Below, one piece after another: positions 8,701 to 18,559 of a stretch of DNA of 46,207 nt. Positions within the stretch are counted from its first letter, which is position 1; the number at the start of each line of letters is the position of its first letter. The notes under the pieces are model-generated. The model saw nothing but the letters and a program-made list of their open reading frames with translations. It was not told where the DNA came from and ran no database searches. This DNA comes from Mnemiopsis leidyi (lineage: Eukaryota > Ctenophora > Tentaculata > Lobata > Bolinopsidae), in NCBI GenBank assembly GCA_000226015.1, contig JH153116.1, positions 7,483 to 53,689 on the forward strand, written 5' to 3'. A program made the translations under genes and the position numbers.

Positions 8701-11453
8701 GAAATTATGTTGACAGTTTATCTGCTGCTCGAATTCAATTGCAGGACAAATCAAAAAGTTAAGAGAAGGAAATCTGGCGTCCTCCTAAGACCTAACTAAG
8801 CGGTCGCAATTTTTGTCCTTTTTCCTTTATTTATATATCGAGAAAGCTCAGCTATGCATGGTACTGCTTCTGTCTTTCGTATCAAAAACCCCTTATCGTA
8901 GGTTTTGCTGATAATGCACATCAGTAAGTACTGTTCTATACTTGCTAAATCTTGGCAGATGTTAGTAGAAATGATAAGTTTTGTAATTACACTGTTACGA
9001 GCCAAGTTAACCGTTTCACGATCAAACACAGTAGTTTGGTTTACATATACTAACTCTAACGTAAACCAAGCATGAAGAAAGATTCATCCTGTATGCAAAT
9101 TACACTTAAAACTTACCATCTGCTAAGATGTCTACGTTTTAAAAATTTTAGATAATAAAAAGGTCATCATACAGCACCTGCAGTTTGTCTGACATAAACA
9201 TCTACTCAGATGAAAAATTGAGAAGATTAGACGCACTGTCTCTTGAAGCTCCTAAATACTACATGAATTCTACCCAGTTCTCTACATCTGAATCATCAGG
9301 TATGATACTATATCTCTTGTTCATTGTCAGTTCTCAAATGATTTGGCGTGATGTGTTCTACTAATCAATTAACTATCGATTGCATAACGATATAGATCAG
9401 TGTTTATGATGTACTTATTATGTGAACATCAAATTTTGTGTGAAGATCACATTTTATCAGGCATCAATATGCAAACACAAACACGGACTATGTCGAAACG
9501 AAACAAACGAACTCAGACAGGGGAAGATTTTTGTACAAATCATTCGGATATTTTGTTGTCGTTGTGTGGGGAAGATTTGGAGTGTTTCGATAATTACGTT
9601 GTAACTTTTGATCAAATAGAAGATGATCCCGCCAGAATACTTGATGACGAAAATTTGATCGTTAAATGTGGACATGACTTTTATCCTTGGCATCATGCTC
9701 CAAACGATGTTTTGATCGCAATGGCATTCCGAGAATCTCGCTCACTCATAGAAGAGGATGCGGAAAACGAACGAGATCGAAGTTTTACCTACGGATCGCT
9801 GACCGAAGACCTGGAGGAAGAAGTAAGAGGACCTCGCTACATCAAAACAGTTCGTCTCTCTTCGGAAGAGTTGGCTAGTTTGGAACTCCACGACGGGGCG
9901 AACGTTATGACGTTCAGTGTGACCACCAGCTACCAGGTAAGTCGACAACACGGTCACATTTCGTTGTGTCATCTTTTGTAGCGCGCATTGTCAATTTATC
10001 GTAAAAAGTTTACTTTTTCAGCTAAAATTCATTGCACGTACGTTTTTTACGCGCGCTATGATATGCATTTAGCCGTATCAGTATTCAGTTAATTTATGAA
10101 ATGTGGATTATTATAATAATAATCCACATTTCATAAATTAACTGAATACTGACAAATAATACCGCGCAATGCCACATCTAATTACTGACAAGTATTTTAA
10201 ATTTTATTTGGTTTGGGTAAGGCTCGTACCGCTACTATTTTGGACCATTCTGAGGATTCAGACTGAGATTATTTCAGGGCACTACAAAATGTTCCTGCTC
10301 CGTTTACCTTTGGGATTACACGGACAAAGTCATCATATCGGATATTGATGGTACTATTACAAGAAGCGATGTTTTCGGACATGTTTTCTCTTGGGTTGGA
10401 AAAGATTGGACTCAGAATAATATTGCAGAGTTATTTTCTGCTCTGCATAGCAACGGGTAAGATCTGTAATAAGGTGCGACTTGGACAATAGACTAAATCA
10501 ATTTTTAGCAATTTCTAAAAATTGTGCTTCGGCCTTCGATTCATCGGTGTTTGCAGTCCTACTGATTCAAAACTGAATTCAGATAGTGTTCTGATGTGTA
10601 ATGTGTTGCCTAAGAAAATTTAAAAACACACATCTTCTAGTCTCAAAAATTGTAAAATTTTCTGTAGTTTTAAGGAAGGTTGTGTAATCAGTTATCTTAC
10701 ATTTTTGAACAATTTAGGTACAAATTCCTCTATCTTTCTTCACGAGCCATTGGTCAAGCTTCAATGACGAAGAACTTTTTAAAATCTATTAAACAAAATG
10801 GAGTTGGTAAGTTCAATTGTTTGTGGTTACAGTTTTTCATAAATGACAAATGTATCTGATAGTTTCGCTCCATGTCCGACTGCAAATGAAATCTGCTTCT
10901 TCAATTCTATATACAATATTCCTTCATCAGGAATTCCTGAGGGACCCATGCTGCTATCACCGGACTCTCTTCTCCGAGCTTTCAAAGTGGAGCTGGTCCT
11001 GAAGAGGCCGGACATTTTCAAGATAAAGTGTTTGAGCGACATCAAGGGGTTGTTTGGAAAGGACAGTTCGCCGTTCTATGCGGGATTCGGCAATAAGACG
11101 ACCGACAGCAAGAGTTACGAAGCGGTGGGAATCCCCCGTCATAGAATTTACCGCATCAATCACCGGGTTAGTTGATATATTGACATAGGATTTCAAGAGC
11201 CGTTTTTCTTCTTTTCCGTTACACATTACCCTTTTAGGTGAAATTAATTGATTTACACGATCGTTTTCAGGGGGAAATATACACAGAAAACTCGATCGTG
11301 CAGCATTGCACTTATGCTGAAATATACGAACACAATGAAGTATATTTTCCGATAGTTCGTCCGGATGCCGAATCAATCGAGGAGGAATACCTGACTCAGA
11401 ATTTTTGGCGGCCTGACTTTCCCGAATTGGACGAGAACGATCTAGAGCTTTAG
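5733..11453 (+). CDS. LPIN: Lipin-type phosphatidate phosphatase
   Basis: This is a Mg-dependent phosphatidate phosphatase that makes diacylglycerol for lipid synthesis and, in animals, can also act as a nuclear coregulator. Exons read from the sequence: 5733-5805, 5945-6051, 6256-6351, 6624-6722, 6860-6913, 7222-7368, 7608-7724, 7856-7950, 8200-8240, probable 8-base microexon 8295-8302, 9152-9299, 9461-9936, 10278-10456, 10718-10806, 10931-11166, 11271-11453; about 715 residues. N-Lip domain: [44 protein letters not shown] basic RGRRKRKN stretch may serve nuclear or membrane targeting. The C-Lip domain carries the catalytic DxDxT motif in [13 protein letters not shown] (near residue 509) and [17 protein letters not shown]. 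The coactivator LxxIL motif after the catalytic site in mammals is FGHVF here. Vertebrate lipins are near 890 residues. An ATTAAA-free AT-rich 3' region with AATAAA follows. The microexon is the least certain part. Confidence 0.93.
6908..7130 (+). repeat. 30-bp minisatellite spanning the lipin exon 5 donor site
   Basis: Six near-perfect units follow one another: 6914-6943, 6944-6973, 6974-7003, 7004-7032 (29 bases), 7033-7062 and 7063-7092, then a degenerate seventh copy. The unit ends in GATCAG, the same six bases that end the coding exon, and begins with GTAGCT, the intron donor. Each unit therefore rebuilds an exon-end/donor junction. In the lipin frame a unit reads [10 protein letters not shown] without stop; the shortened fourth unit brings TAG into frame. 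Each unit carries TCACGTGA except the fifth, which has TTACGTGA. Confidence 0.95.
10078..10152. repeat. Perfect 36-bp inverted repeat with 3-base loop in a lipin intron
   Basis: The left arm 10078-10113 is exactly complementary to the right arm 10117-10152, with TAA between them. It lies in the intron before the exon holding the DxDxT catalytic motif. Arms this long and perfect would fold into a stable hairpin in the pre-mRNA or extrude as a cruciform. It may be a minimal foldback transposon. Confidence 0.95.
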
Positions 11454-11589
11454 ACTGAACTAGTCGTTCTTGGTGGATCACGAGTGTGGACCTGCTTCTA
11501 GTGGGCTGTTGATTGGTATTTGATTTATACGCATTTTCTTGACGTTTGGATGGTTTCCCTCACCCTGTTGAGACGTGAAAATAGAGAGT

Positions 11590-11595
11590 AATAAA
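11590..11595 (+). terminator. Poly(A) signal AATAAA of lipin
   Basis: A canonical AATAAA lies 137 bases after the lipin stop codon and is followed by a GT/T-rich stretch near 11620-11660. Confidence 0.65.
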
Positions 11596-12613
11596 CGATG
11601 GACACGAAATACAGTGCGTCCTCGATCGATTTGTATATCCAGATTTTTTGTTGTAAAGTAGAAAGATATGATATTGCTCTATTTATGTGGGTTGGTTTGA
11701 TTTCTGTGTCAATTTTGAACTTTTTTCATTCGAATTTGAAACTGAGTATTTCGATTTTTAGTGCCTTCTTACGACTTTCAGAAGTCTGCATGTACATTAT
11801 CTTTACATTTTCGTAATCAGAATTTCCTGTTGCTTTTCATTGCCAAAAGTAAACGACTTATTGACCTTTAAATAAGTTAGAACTTAGTTTGAATATTATG
11901 TTAACTGATTAGTTAAAACGTAAACATTCTATTCAAACGTAAATATTCTATTCAAGATTTAACCTAAATATAAGAAAAGCGATGTTTGGCATCCTGTTTT
12001 AAAAAACAAAGTTTAACGTGGAGAAGTTTTTAGTTTACTACTTAGTGGTTCTATGTCTTGACGCTTGATTAAACTATTTGCATTTCTTTTGTTTGTCGTT
12101 TGAGAAGATTGGAAGCCAGTCTTTCTAACACATCTGACATAAACTGCGGATTGTTTTGCAGCGTGTATACACCATTAAAGGCGGCTATATATAAAAACCA
12201 CCTAGAAATATATATTGGTTTTAACAATCTTCACATTTCGGGAAGCAAATCATTAAAAGAGTAAAATAATGGGCCTAAATTTTGTACGTTTACCCTCGAT
12301 GTTATTGTTAATTATGTTGATCCAATTTTGTGTTATTTTATATTGAATTGTCTGTGTAACTTCGACGAGATTATATCTATAATGATCCATAATGTTAGTA
12401 AGACATGGTGCGCTGTCTCAGAGTAGACCATTGATAGTTGTCAGTTGTAAAGCCGTATATACTGGCCACTGTGCGAAATTCGAGCTCTACCGTAAAGTCT
12501 GGCATTGAGTCCCTGAGTCCTGAACCGTCATATTACAACTCTTAACATTTCAATAATTCAATTCAATTAGCCCAACGACTACTAAGGTCATACAACCAAT
12601 ATTGCTATGTCTA

Positions 12614-12960
12614 TTTTGACGAAATGATATCCGTCTAACTTTCTAACGAGACGTTCTCGCCAGGAGAGCGCGCACCCTCCCGTCATTTTATTCGCTTCGA
12701 ATGAGGGTCAGACAAGCTGCGAGTCGGGTAACACCTCGACAACGTCTATTTTGTATTTTCTCAGTTGACGAGATTATATCCGTGTAACGTGAGTCGGGTA
12801 TCTCCGCGACAATTTCTCAGTTATGTTCGATTTTGAGTATTTTTGTCAATGTCGCGCGGTTAACTCTCGTTGTCGAGGTGTTACCCGACCCGCGCGCGGC
12901 TCGCAGTTTTCTGCTCTCCTCGTTTCGTTAGAACGTTAGACGGATATCATCCCGTCAAAA
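12614..12960. mobile_element. Foldback/MITE-like element with about 40-bp terminal inverted repeats
   Basis: The left end (12614-12652) begins TTTTGACGAAATGATATCCG. The right end (12922-12960), read in reverse complement, begins TTTTGACGGGATGATATCCG, and the match continues through GTCTAACNTTCTAACGA. Inside, GTCGGGTAACACCTCGACAAC at 12723 recurs inverted at 12869-12889. There is no transposase frame. This is the structure of a non-autonomous DNA element. I could not define a target-site duplication with confidence. Confidence 0.75.
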
Positions 12961-13750
12961 CTCTCGCAGCTCAAATGTCAAAGCTTAGAACGTTAAACGC
13001 GGGTATAATCACTGAATCATATCTCGTCAATTTGAGCCCTTCCTTTTCACTTTTATCATTTCATGAGCACTTCCACCTTGCTACACGTTGCATAGCCCTG
13101 CTGCCGTGAGACAACTTCCACCTTGCTATAAAGCCAACATAGCATTGGCCCTGTGCCTCGCGCTGCACGCGCCCTATCGGGACGCACATGTGTGAGCTTT
13201 TGCATTTTCCGTCTTGTAGGTTGATAACCTACTGTCGCGGCCCTAACGCATTTCTAGACGCGCGTCCGTCCGAATTTCCCGCTAAGCTCGCACAGGGTAC
13301 GGTGTTCCATATGGGTCACTAATGGTTTAAGCAAAAACATATGTTTTTTATATATTTTTTACTACAAATATACTAAATATTATATAAAATTACCAAAAAC
13401 CAATAAATTGGTTGCTCCCTTTGACCGGGGAGAGTCTCTTGGCTGTTTTCTCTAAAAATCAAGTGATATTCCGTTTTAGCCCGGGGTAACAATTAACCTT
13501 CACTCCGTCAGCTCGGTCGCTTGCTTTTGAGTTTTTATAAATTTACTAGGTACCAATTTTTCTGGTAGTGTTAGCATTATTTGGGCAGGCTTTGCTTGTA
13601 GTTGTAGAACAGTAGATGACACTGAGATACAGTTGTGAGGATAGTAATACTTTCAAAATTTAGTAGCGCAAAGTGGTAAGGTAAAAAATCTTGCCAGAGT
13701 ACGTTGCCTTACCAGTACCTGCTGCCGTAAATGGTAACCCTACGAAAAAC

Positions 13751-13846
13751 CGAAGTCGCTTCAGTGAACGCGAAGTAACTTCGACGCGCACCGAAGCAAC
13801 TTCGGCAGCGCTCGAAGCTGCTTCGTCAGGGCTCGAAGCCGCTTTC
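13751..13846. repeat. Tandem array of 13-bp palindromes with about 21-bp spacing
   Basis: CGAAGTCGCTTCA (13751), CGAAGTAACTTCG (13771), CGAAGCAACTTCG (13792), CGAAGCTGCTTCG (13813) and CGAAGCCGCTTTC (13834) succeed each other at 20-21 base steps. The CGAAG/CTTCG arms are conserved while the three-base centre varies. The array runs directly into the assembly gap at 13848, so its true length is unknown. Confidence 0.9.
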
Positions 13847-13847
13847 T

Positions 13848-13857
13848 NNNNNNNNNN
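13848..13857. other. Assembly gap (10 N)
   Basis: Unknown bases are placed at the end of a palindrome array, a sequence type prone to assembly failure. Confidence 0.99.
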
Positions 13858-14061
13858 TTAGTCTCTATTGCGCGGAGGGAAGCCGTAAAGAGAGCCACGT
13901 GCATCTCCCGGTAAAGACTTGTAGGTTGATAACCTACTGTTGCGGCCATCACGGCGCGTACGGCGCTCTCACGCATTTCTGAAATTGAAATTCTAAACGC
14001 GCGCGCGACGCAAATTGCTTTGCCCCGCAGTTGACTAGAAGTAGAAGTAGATGATATGATA

Positions 14062-14650
14062 TTCGTCTAACGTTCTAACAAAACGTTAGAACGTTGCTGC
14101 TCTCGCCAAGAGAGCAGCAATGCTGCGAGCCGCGCGCGAGTCGGCAATATTAGCAGTGTCTTAGTGGCTTGAATTCTTAAACCCTTTAAACGGAACCTAG
14201 CATTTTGGTGTGCATGTGCCCGAAAGTTGTCTGACTTTGTCCGACCCTCATTCGGAGAATGAAATGATGGGAGGGTGCGCGCTGCTGTACAACCCAAAAG
14301 CGAAGAGTAAGAGCATTCTTATTGCCCCGTCTGTGACCATCCAACATTAAGGTGCTGTCGAATATTTCGAGGGCTTTACCATATTGTTAATTTCAATTGT
14401 AATTAATTTCTTGATGCTTTGTAATAAGTGGCAAGAAACTTAAATTAATTGTTTTATTGAACAATTTTCTGTTTTATTGATCGTTATCGTATGTCGTAGA
14501 CAGTTAGAACTGAGATATCCAGGTAATCTCAAATTAAATCAAATCATTAGTCAGTTTCTTTGCAGAATAATAATGCACATTGTTTGACTTTGTACGACCC
14601 TCATTCGAGGCGAATGAAATGTCGCGAGGGTGTGCTTGCTGTACAAGGAA
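14062..14650. repeat. Diverged relatives of the 12.6-kb foldback element
   Basis: ATGATATTCGTCTAACGTTC near 14054-14075 repeats the terminal sequence of the 12614 element, and AACGTTCTAACAAAACGTTA forms its own hairpin. The internal phrase GACTTTGTCCGACCCTCATT (about 14231) returns near 14585 as GACTTTGTACGACCCTCATT, each followed by GAATGAAATG, a G-rich run and a CTGCTGTACAA word. The inverse of this phrase is present inside the 12614 element. Several fragments of one repeat family therefore lie within 2 kb. Confidence 0.65.
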
Positions 14651-15165
14651 ACACAACGCTTTCCTTTTGAATCAAAAGGATGTGGGTTATAATATTTATT
14701 TATATATACCCTTTGAAGTAATATTGGTCTTAATTCTTATTACAACTGCTCCTTTGTCTTTAAGTTATACGTCCACAATTTATTCTCAAGTGCAATAGGT
14801 AAATTGAGCTAGTATCATTCAACAAGTTCTGAAGTGAGATAGATTTTAACACTGCTTCTACAATGAGTGCTCCCAATCTTAAAAACATAGAATACTATAA
14901 TTAAAATTTCAACCAGAGTCAATAAGTTTCTTTCAACAAGATCTCCTTTGATTCTTCTTTTTTGCTGAGTTTCTTTGGAGATAGTATTAGCGATCTGTCA
15001 ACTGAGAAAACCTATGACAATTTCAGCGATTTGCCATTTACCAGGGCTAGTAGTTGGGTTCCAGATCTGCACACTTGACTCGCTTTTGTGTCTTATAAAA
15101 GACTTATAAGAGTCGAAATCAACATTCAGAATTATAATAGACTGCTCAAAATGCATATTTTAGCA

Positions 15166-16411
15166 ATGCCAGTAACTAGAGAACGAACTGCCAAGGCTGA
15201 CAGAGGCAAGAAAAAGAAAGATCAAGGTGACATTATAACTATTTGCATATATTTGTGTTTCTTCCAAAATGTGTGTGCTGCAGTTTCCAAAGCAATTTTA
15301 AGCTTGAATCATCCAAAGCCTGTTTGATTGCTGCCTTAAGTTTTTGATTAATTAATGAATTAATTTATTGACTGTCAAAATCAAGACCCTTTTGTAATTG
15401 GAACTTGTCCATTTATTTGATTTTTATTTTATCCTAACTCCAGATATCAGATTCTTTTATTTCATTCGTGCCATCATCTATTTCTGCTTTTGTATAAATG
15501 TATTGCCCAGATCAAATATGAATGTGCATTTTTATCTTCACATTCATTATATACATCCTGTTGTTGCAATTTTAATTGTTTGTAGATGAATCTTTGCTGT
15601 CTCAGAATTTATTCAATGCTGTCCCCCTTTCAAAAGAAATTGTCTATCCCATTACCAACTTTCTTGCATCCACAGGTCGAATCAAAAAAGAAATGACTAC
15701 CTCATCAAAGGGAAGTGGAGTTTACTCAGCAATGTTTGTTGTCTTTGCAGCCTTTTCTGTATTTGTCCTTGTGTCAGAATTTGAATATCAAATTCCTCAT
15801 GTTACACCATTCTTGAAAAGTCACAACCTTGGAGAACCTGTCATATCTCCTCTGTTAAAAACTTATGGAGTTGATGAAAAATTGAAAACAGGGTGTCTTA
15901 TTATGACAAATTTTGTGAAAAGAATTACTCCAGAAAAATATCATGCTTTATTTGAAAAGTCGTCCTCTGTTAAACAACCAGCCCCAGAAGGCGCAAAAAC
16001 AGCACCAGTTGAAGAAGCTGAACCACTTGAAGAACCTGAAACTGTAGAAGAAGCTGCCCCTGTAGAAGAATCTCTGCCTGTAGAAGTAGAAGAAGCTGCC
16101 CCTGTAGAAGAAGCTGTGGCTGTAGAAGAAGCTGTACTCAAGTAGAAGAAGCTGTGGCTGTAGAAGAAGCTGAGCCTGTAGAAGAAGCTGCCCCTGTAGA
16201 AGAAGCTGAGCCTGTAGAAGAAGCTGTGGCTGTAGAAGAAGCTGAGCCTGTAGAAGAAGCTACCCATGTAGAAGAAGCTGTGCCTGTAGAAGAAGCTGTG
16301 TCTGTAGAAGAAGCTGTGCCAGTAGAAGAAGCTGCCCCTGTAGAAGAAGCATCATTTGATGAACATGATGAAATTGATGATGACACTCTTTTAGAGGGTT
16401 TAGGAAACTAG
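15166..16411 (+). CDS. ASPH N-terminal-like single-pass membrane protein with acidic VEEA repeats (junctin/junctate-like), frame interrupted
   Basis: Two exons: 15166-15226 encodes a basic cytosolic start (MPVTRERTAKADRGKKKKDQ) and 15676-16411 encodes the rest, joined in phase 1. After a short linker comes one membrane segment (VYSAMFVVFAAFSVFVLVSE), then a lumenal stretch (YQIPHVTPFLKSHNLGEP) that resembles the same position of the downstream gene (INIPYVTPIFQQFGV), and then many six-residue units of VEEAxP/VEEAVA type coded by an 18-base repeat. The frame reaches a TAG at 16143-16145 (EEAVLK-stop), but the repeat continues in the +1 frame to a natural-looking acidic end (DEIDDDTLLEGLGN) at 16411. 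One missing base near 16137 would explain this. No TPR or hydroxylase part follows. Vertebrate junctin and junctate, splice forms of the ASPH locus, have the same plan. An alternative in-frame ATG lies at 15151. Confidence 0.7.
16002..16350 (+). repeat. 18-bp coding repeat (VEEAxx)
   Basis: The unit GTAGAAGAAGCTGNNNCT, with variable third pair, is repeated roughly eighteen times. Purity is high towards the 3' half, suggesting recent expansion by slippage or unequal exchange. The downstream paralogue uses a different, longer repeat, so the two acidic tails expanded independently. Confidence 0.9.
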
Positions 16412-18559
16412 TAACTCTAGTCAAATCACGTTTCAGCCAGGTTGAGACAAAATCTATATAATGTGCTCAGTTAACCGCTCAATATTTGATAAGATGATAT
16501 CAGGTGACAGAAAGAAGTAAATTATGAAGGTATTAAAGGTGTCAAAATAAGGTAAATTTAATAATTTAGTCAACAAGATTTAATCCAGTGATTTGAGCTA
16601 CCTTGTAATCAAATGATTGTCCAAAAATCCTTTAGAAAAACAGCTTTCTGCATTTCGATTTTCATGTTTTAATCATAGAGGTAATTTTTTTCAACTGTTT
16701 AAGGCAAGTTGCTTTTCATTTGTTTGGCAACCTTTAATTACTTTACTGTTTGGTATTATTTAAATTCAGGGTACATGCAGCCGATTTTGATAATCTGACC
16801 ATTTACTCTATCGAAAAGAATTTGTGAGTGGTGAATTGTGTCGTTTATTCGGGTACAATTTGTTTTTATATTTATTTGATTGTTGCAAATTTTTAAGTTT
16901 GTGTCTGCAGATTAGGGTTGGATGAGGATGTTACGAAAAGCTTCAGTTTACCTATTGAAGATTCACTTAATCCCAAGGCAAAAATTTCTTGCCAAAATGA
17001 TGTTTTTTTAAATCACCTGGAAATTATTAAATGTTATCCAAATAGGTAATCATATCAATCGAAGTATTGTACCAAATGAAACGCTCATGTTTCAGTGACT
17101 ATTTGTAAGCTTTCGAACATACACTGTGTTCATGGTCACACTGAAAATATAATTATGTCTATCACAATAAGTAGCACACTATAAAAGTCTAAACTGCACA
17201 CAAAAATGTTACGATTCAATTCAATTATCAACACACTGCAACACAATAATCACTCGGTACTAACTACGATCAATGTAAATACACTATATAAAACTTTACT
17301 AAAGTAGTACAATAAGCTGACCATGTACAATTCCAGGTCAAAACTCGTTCAGAGATAAGATCTGTAATTGTCCATAATCAGTAAAGATAACACGCCCTAT
17401 TAAAGAAATATTACATAATATTAAGAGGAATAGACCATTCTTGCGTATTAAGACTTTGCTTTTCAAATTTAAGGTAAATACTCTCCATGTATCTAAGCTT
17501 AAGGTCTTGCTCACACTTATCCAAAATTTTAATCGTGTCAAACTCAAACTCACACAAGGGATTAGTGTCCATAATAATATGTAATCATATCATCGTTTTG
17601 GCTTGGAATTCGAGTTTATTCAATGTATCTAAAGCATTTTGTGACATTCTTTTTGTTTATTTGGATAAGATGATGTCAGCTTTTTGGATATTATATATCG
17701 TTCAAAACCCCACTCTTTTTGAATATGATTGTAACAATTACACCCTGTGTTCAGGAGCCCCCATTATTACACTAAGTGACAAGTATTACAAGTTTTGCGA
17801 ATCTCTTGAACATTAAAGTGCCATAAAGTTCGTTGACTGTTCATACTGTAATTTTAGGTAAATGACAGCATTTTGAATACAGGGTTATTCTAACATCTTG
17901 TCATATTTACAGAGTTTAAATGTTATGAATTTTAAATAACTTATAATCAGTAGGCTGCAGAGTGTGAGATACGATGTGATTCAAAAACATATGATCCTGT
18001 TATTGCTCTAAATGTAATGAGACCACAGTTTAACGTTTTACTTAAATAACAACAGGCCAAGAGAAATGTATAATAAGTTGTGAAATAATTATGCGAGAAT
18101 AATAGTTCTGCATCTGTTAAAGATCTTTGGCTTGCTATTATGGCTTATGTCCTGGTCCAAAAATTATTACTAAGAATAAATTCAAATATGATATTTACAT
18201 TTTCGGATGAGTTGCCATTTTTAAAAATGGACTGTGGTTATTCCTCTGCATTTAGTATGATCAATTCGTAATGTTTATGGTTCAGTATATACAAGTATTT
18301 TCATATCATTTGCTTTACATAAGCTAAGAACTGATGGCACCTCTGTTAACAAGTTTATCAACCCTATCAAGTTTCATATTTACTGAAGTAACAAACTTTG
18401 AATTGTTTTATCAACTTATCATTTGTCTTATTTTGCTCAGAATTTTTCATCATTGCTAAAACATTGACCTAAACTTGCTTCTATCGCTAGAAAGTATTTG
18501 ATAATTAATCAATATTTGTATGCCTTACTTAATCAAGTTTAATTCATAAGGAAATAGAA
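16412..18559. other. Spacer between the two ASPH-like genes
   Basis: This is about 2.1 kb of AT-rich sequence. Open frames are short and unremarkable, and I find no recognisable exon, RNA or repeat family. It should contain the 3' end of the first gene and the promoter of the second. No clear poly(A) signal could be chosen. Confidence 0.5.

Larger units (their letters stand above)
13213..13990. repeat. Direct repeats of a palindrome-bearing sequence
   Basis: CTTGTAGGTTGATAACCTAC followed by TGT and TTGCGGCC/TCGCGGCC occurs at 13213-13243 and again at 13918-13948. Both copies are then followed, after a short insertion in the second, by ACGCATTTCT. The core TAGGTTgATAACCTA is itself an imperfect palindrome. 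These look like two copies of one small dispersed repeat. Confidence 0.7.
11596..15165. other. Repeat-rich intergenic region between lipin and the ASPH-like pair
   Basis: No credible gene is visible. From 12.6 to 14.7 kb the text becomes locally GC-richer and is built from related foldback elements, repeated words such as CGAATGAGGGTCAGACAA and TAGGTTGATAACCTACTGT, and arrays of small palindromes, described separately. A 10-base assembly gap sits at 13848-13857. Open frames here are short and follow the repeats. The stretches 11.6-12.6 kb and 14.7-15.1 kb look like unique AT-rich sequence without recognisable content. Confidence 0.6.

Noticed and set aside
15941..16386. Minus-strand frames with FFYRLSFFYS and SSTGAAS repeats
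   Set aside because: They are antisense readings of the 18-base VEEA repeat, not genes.
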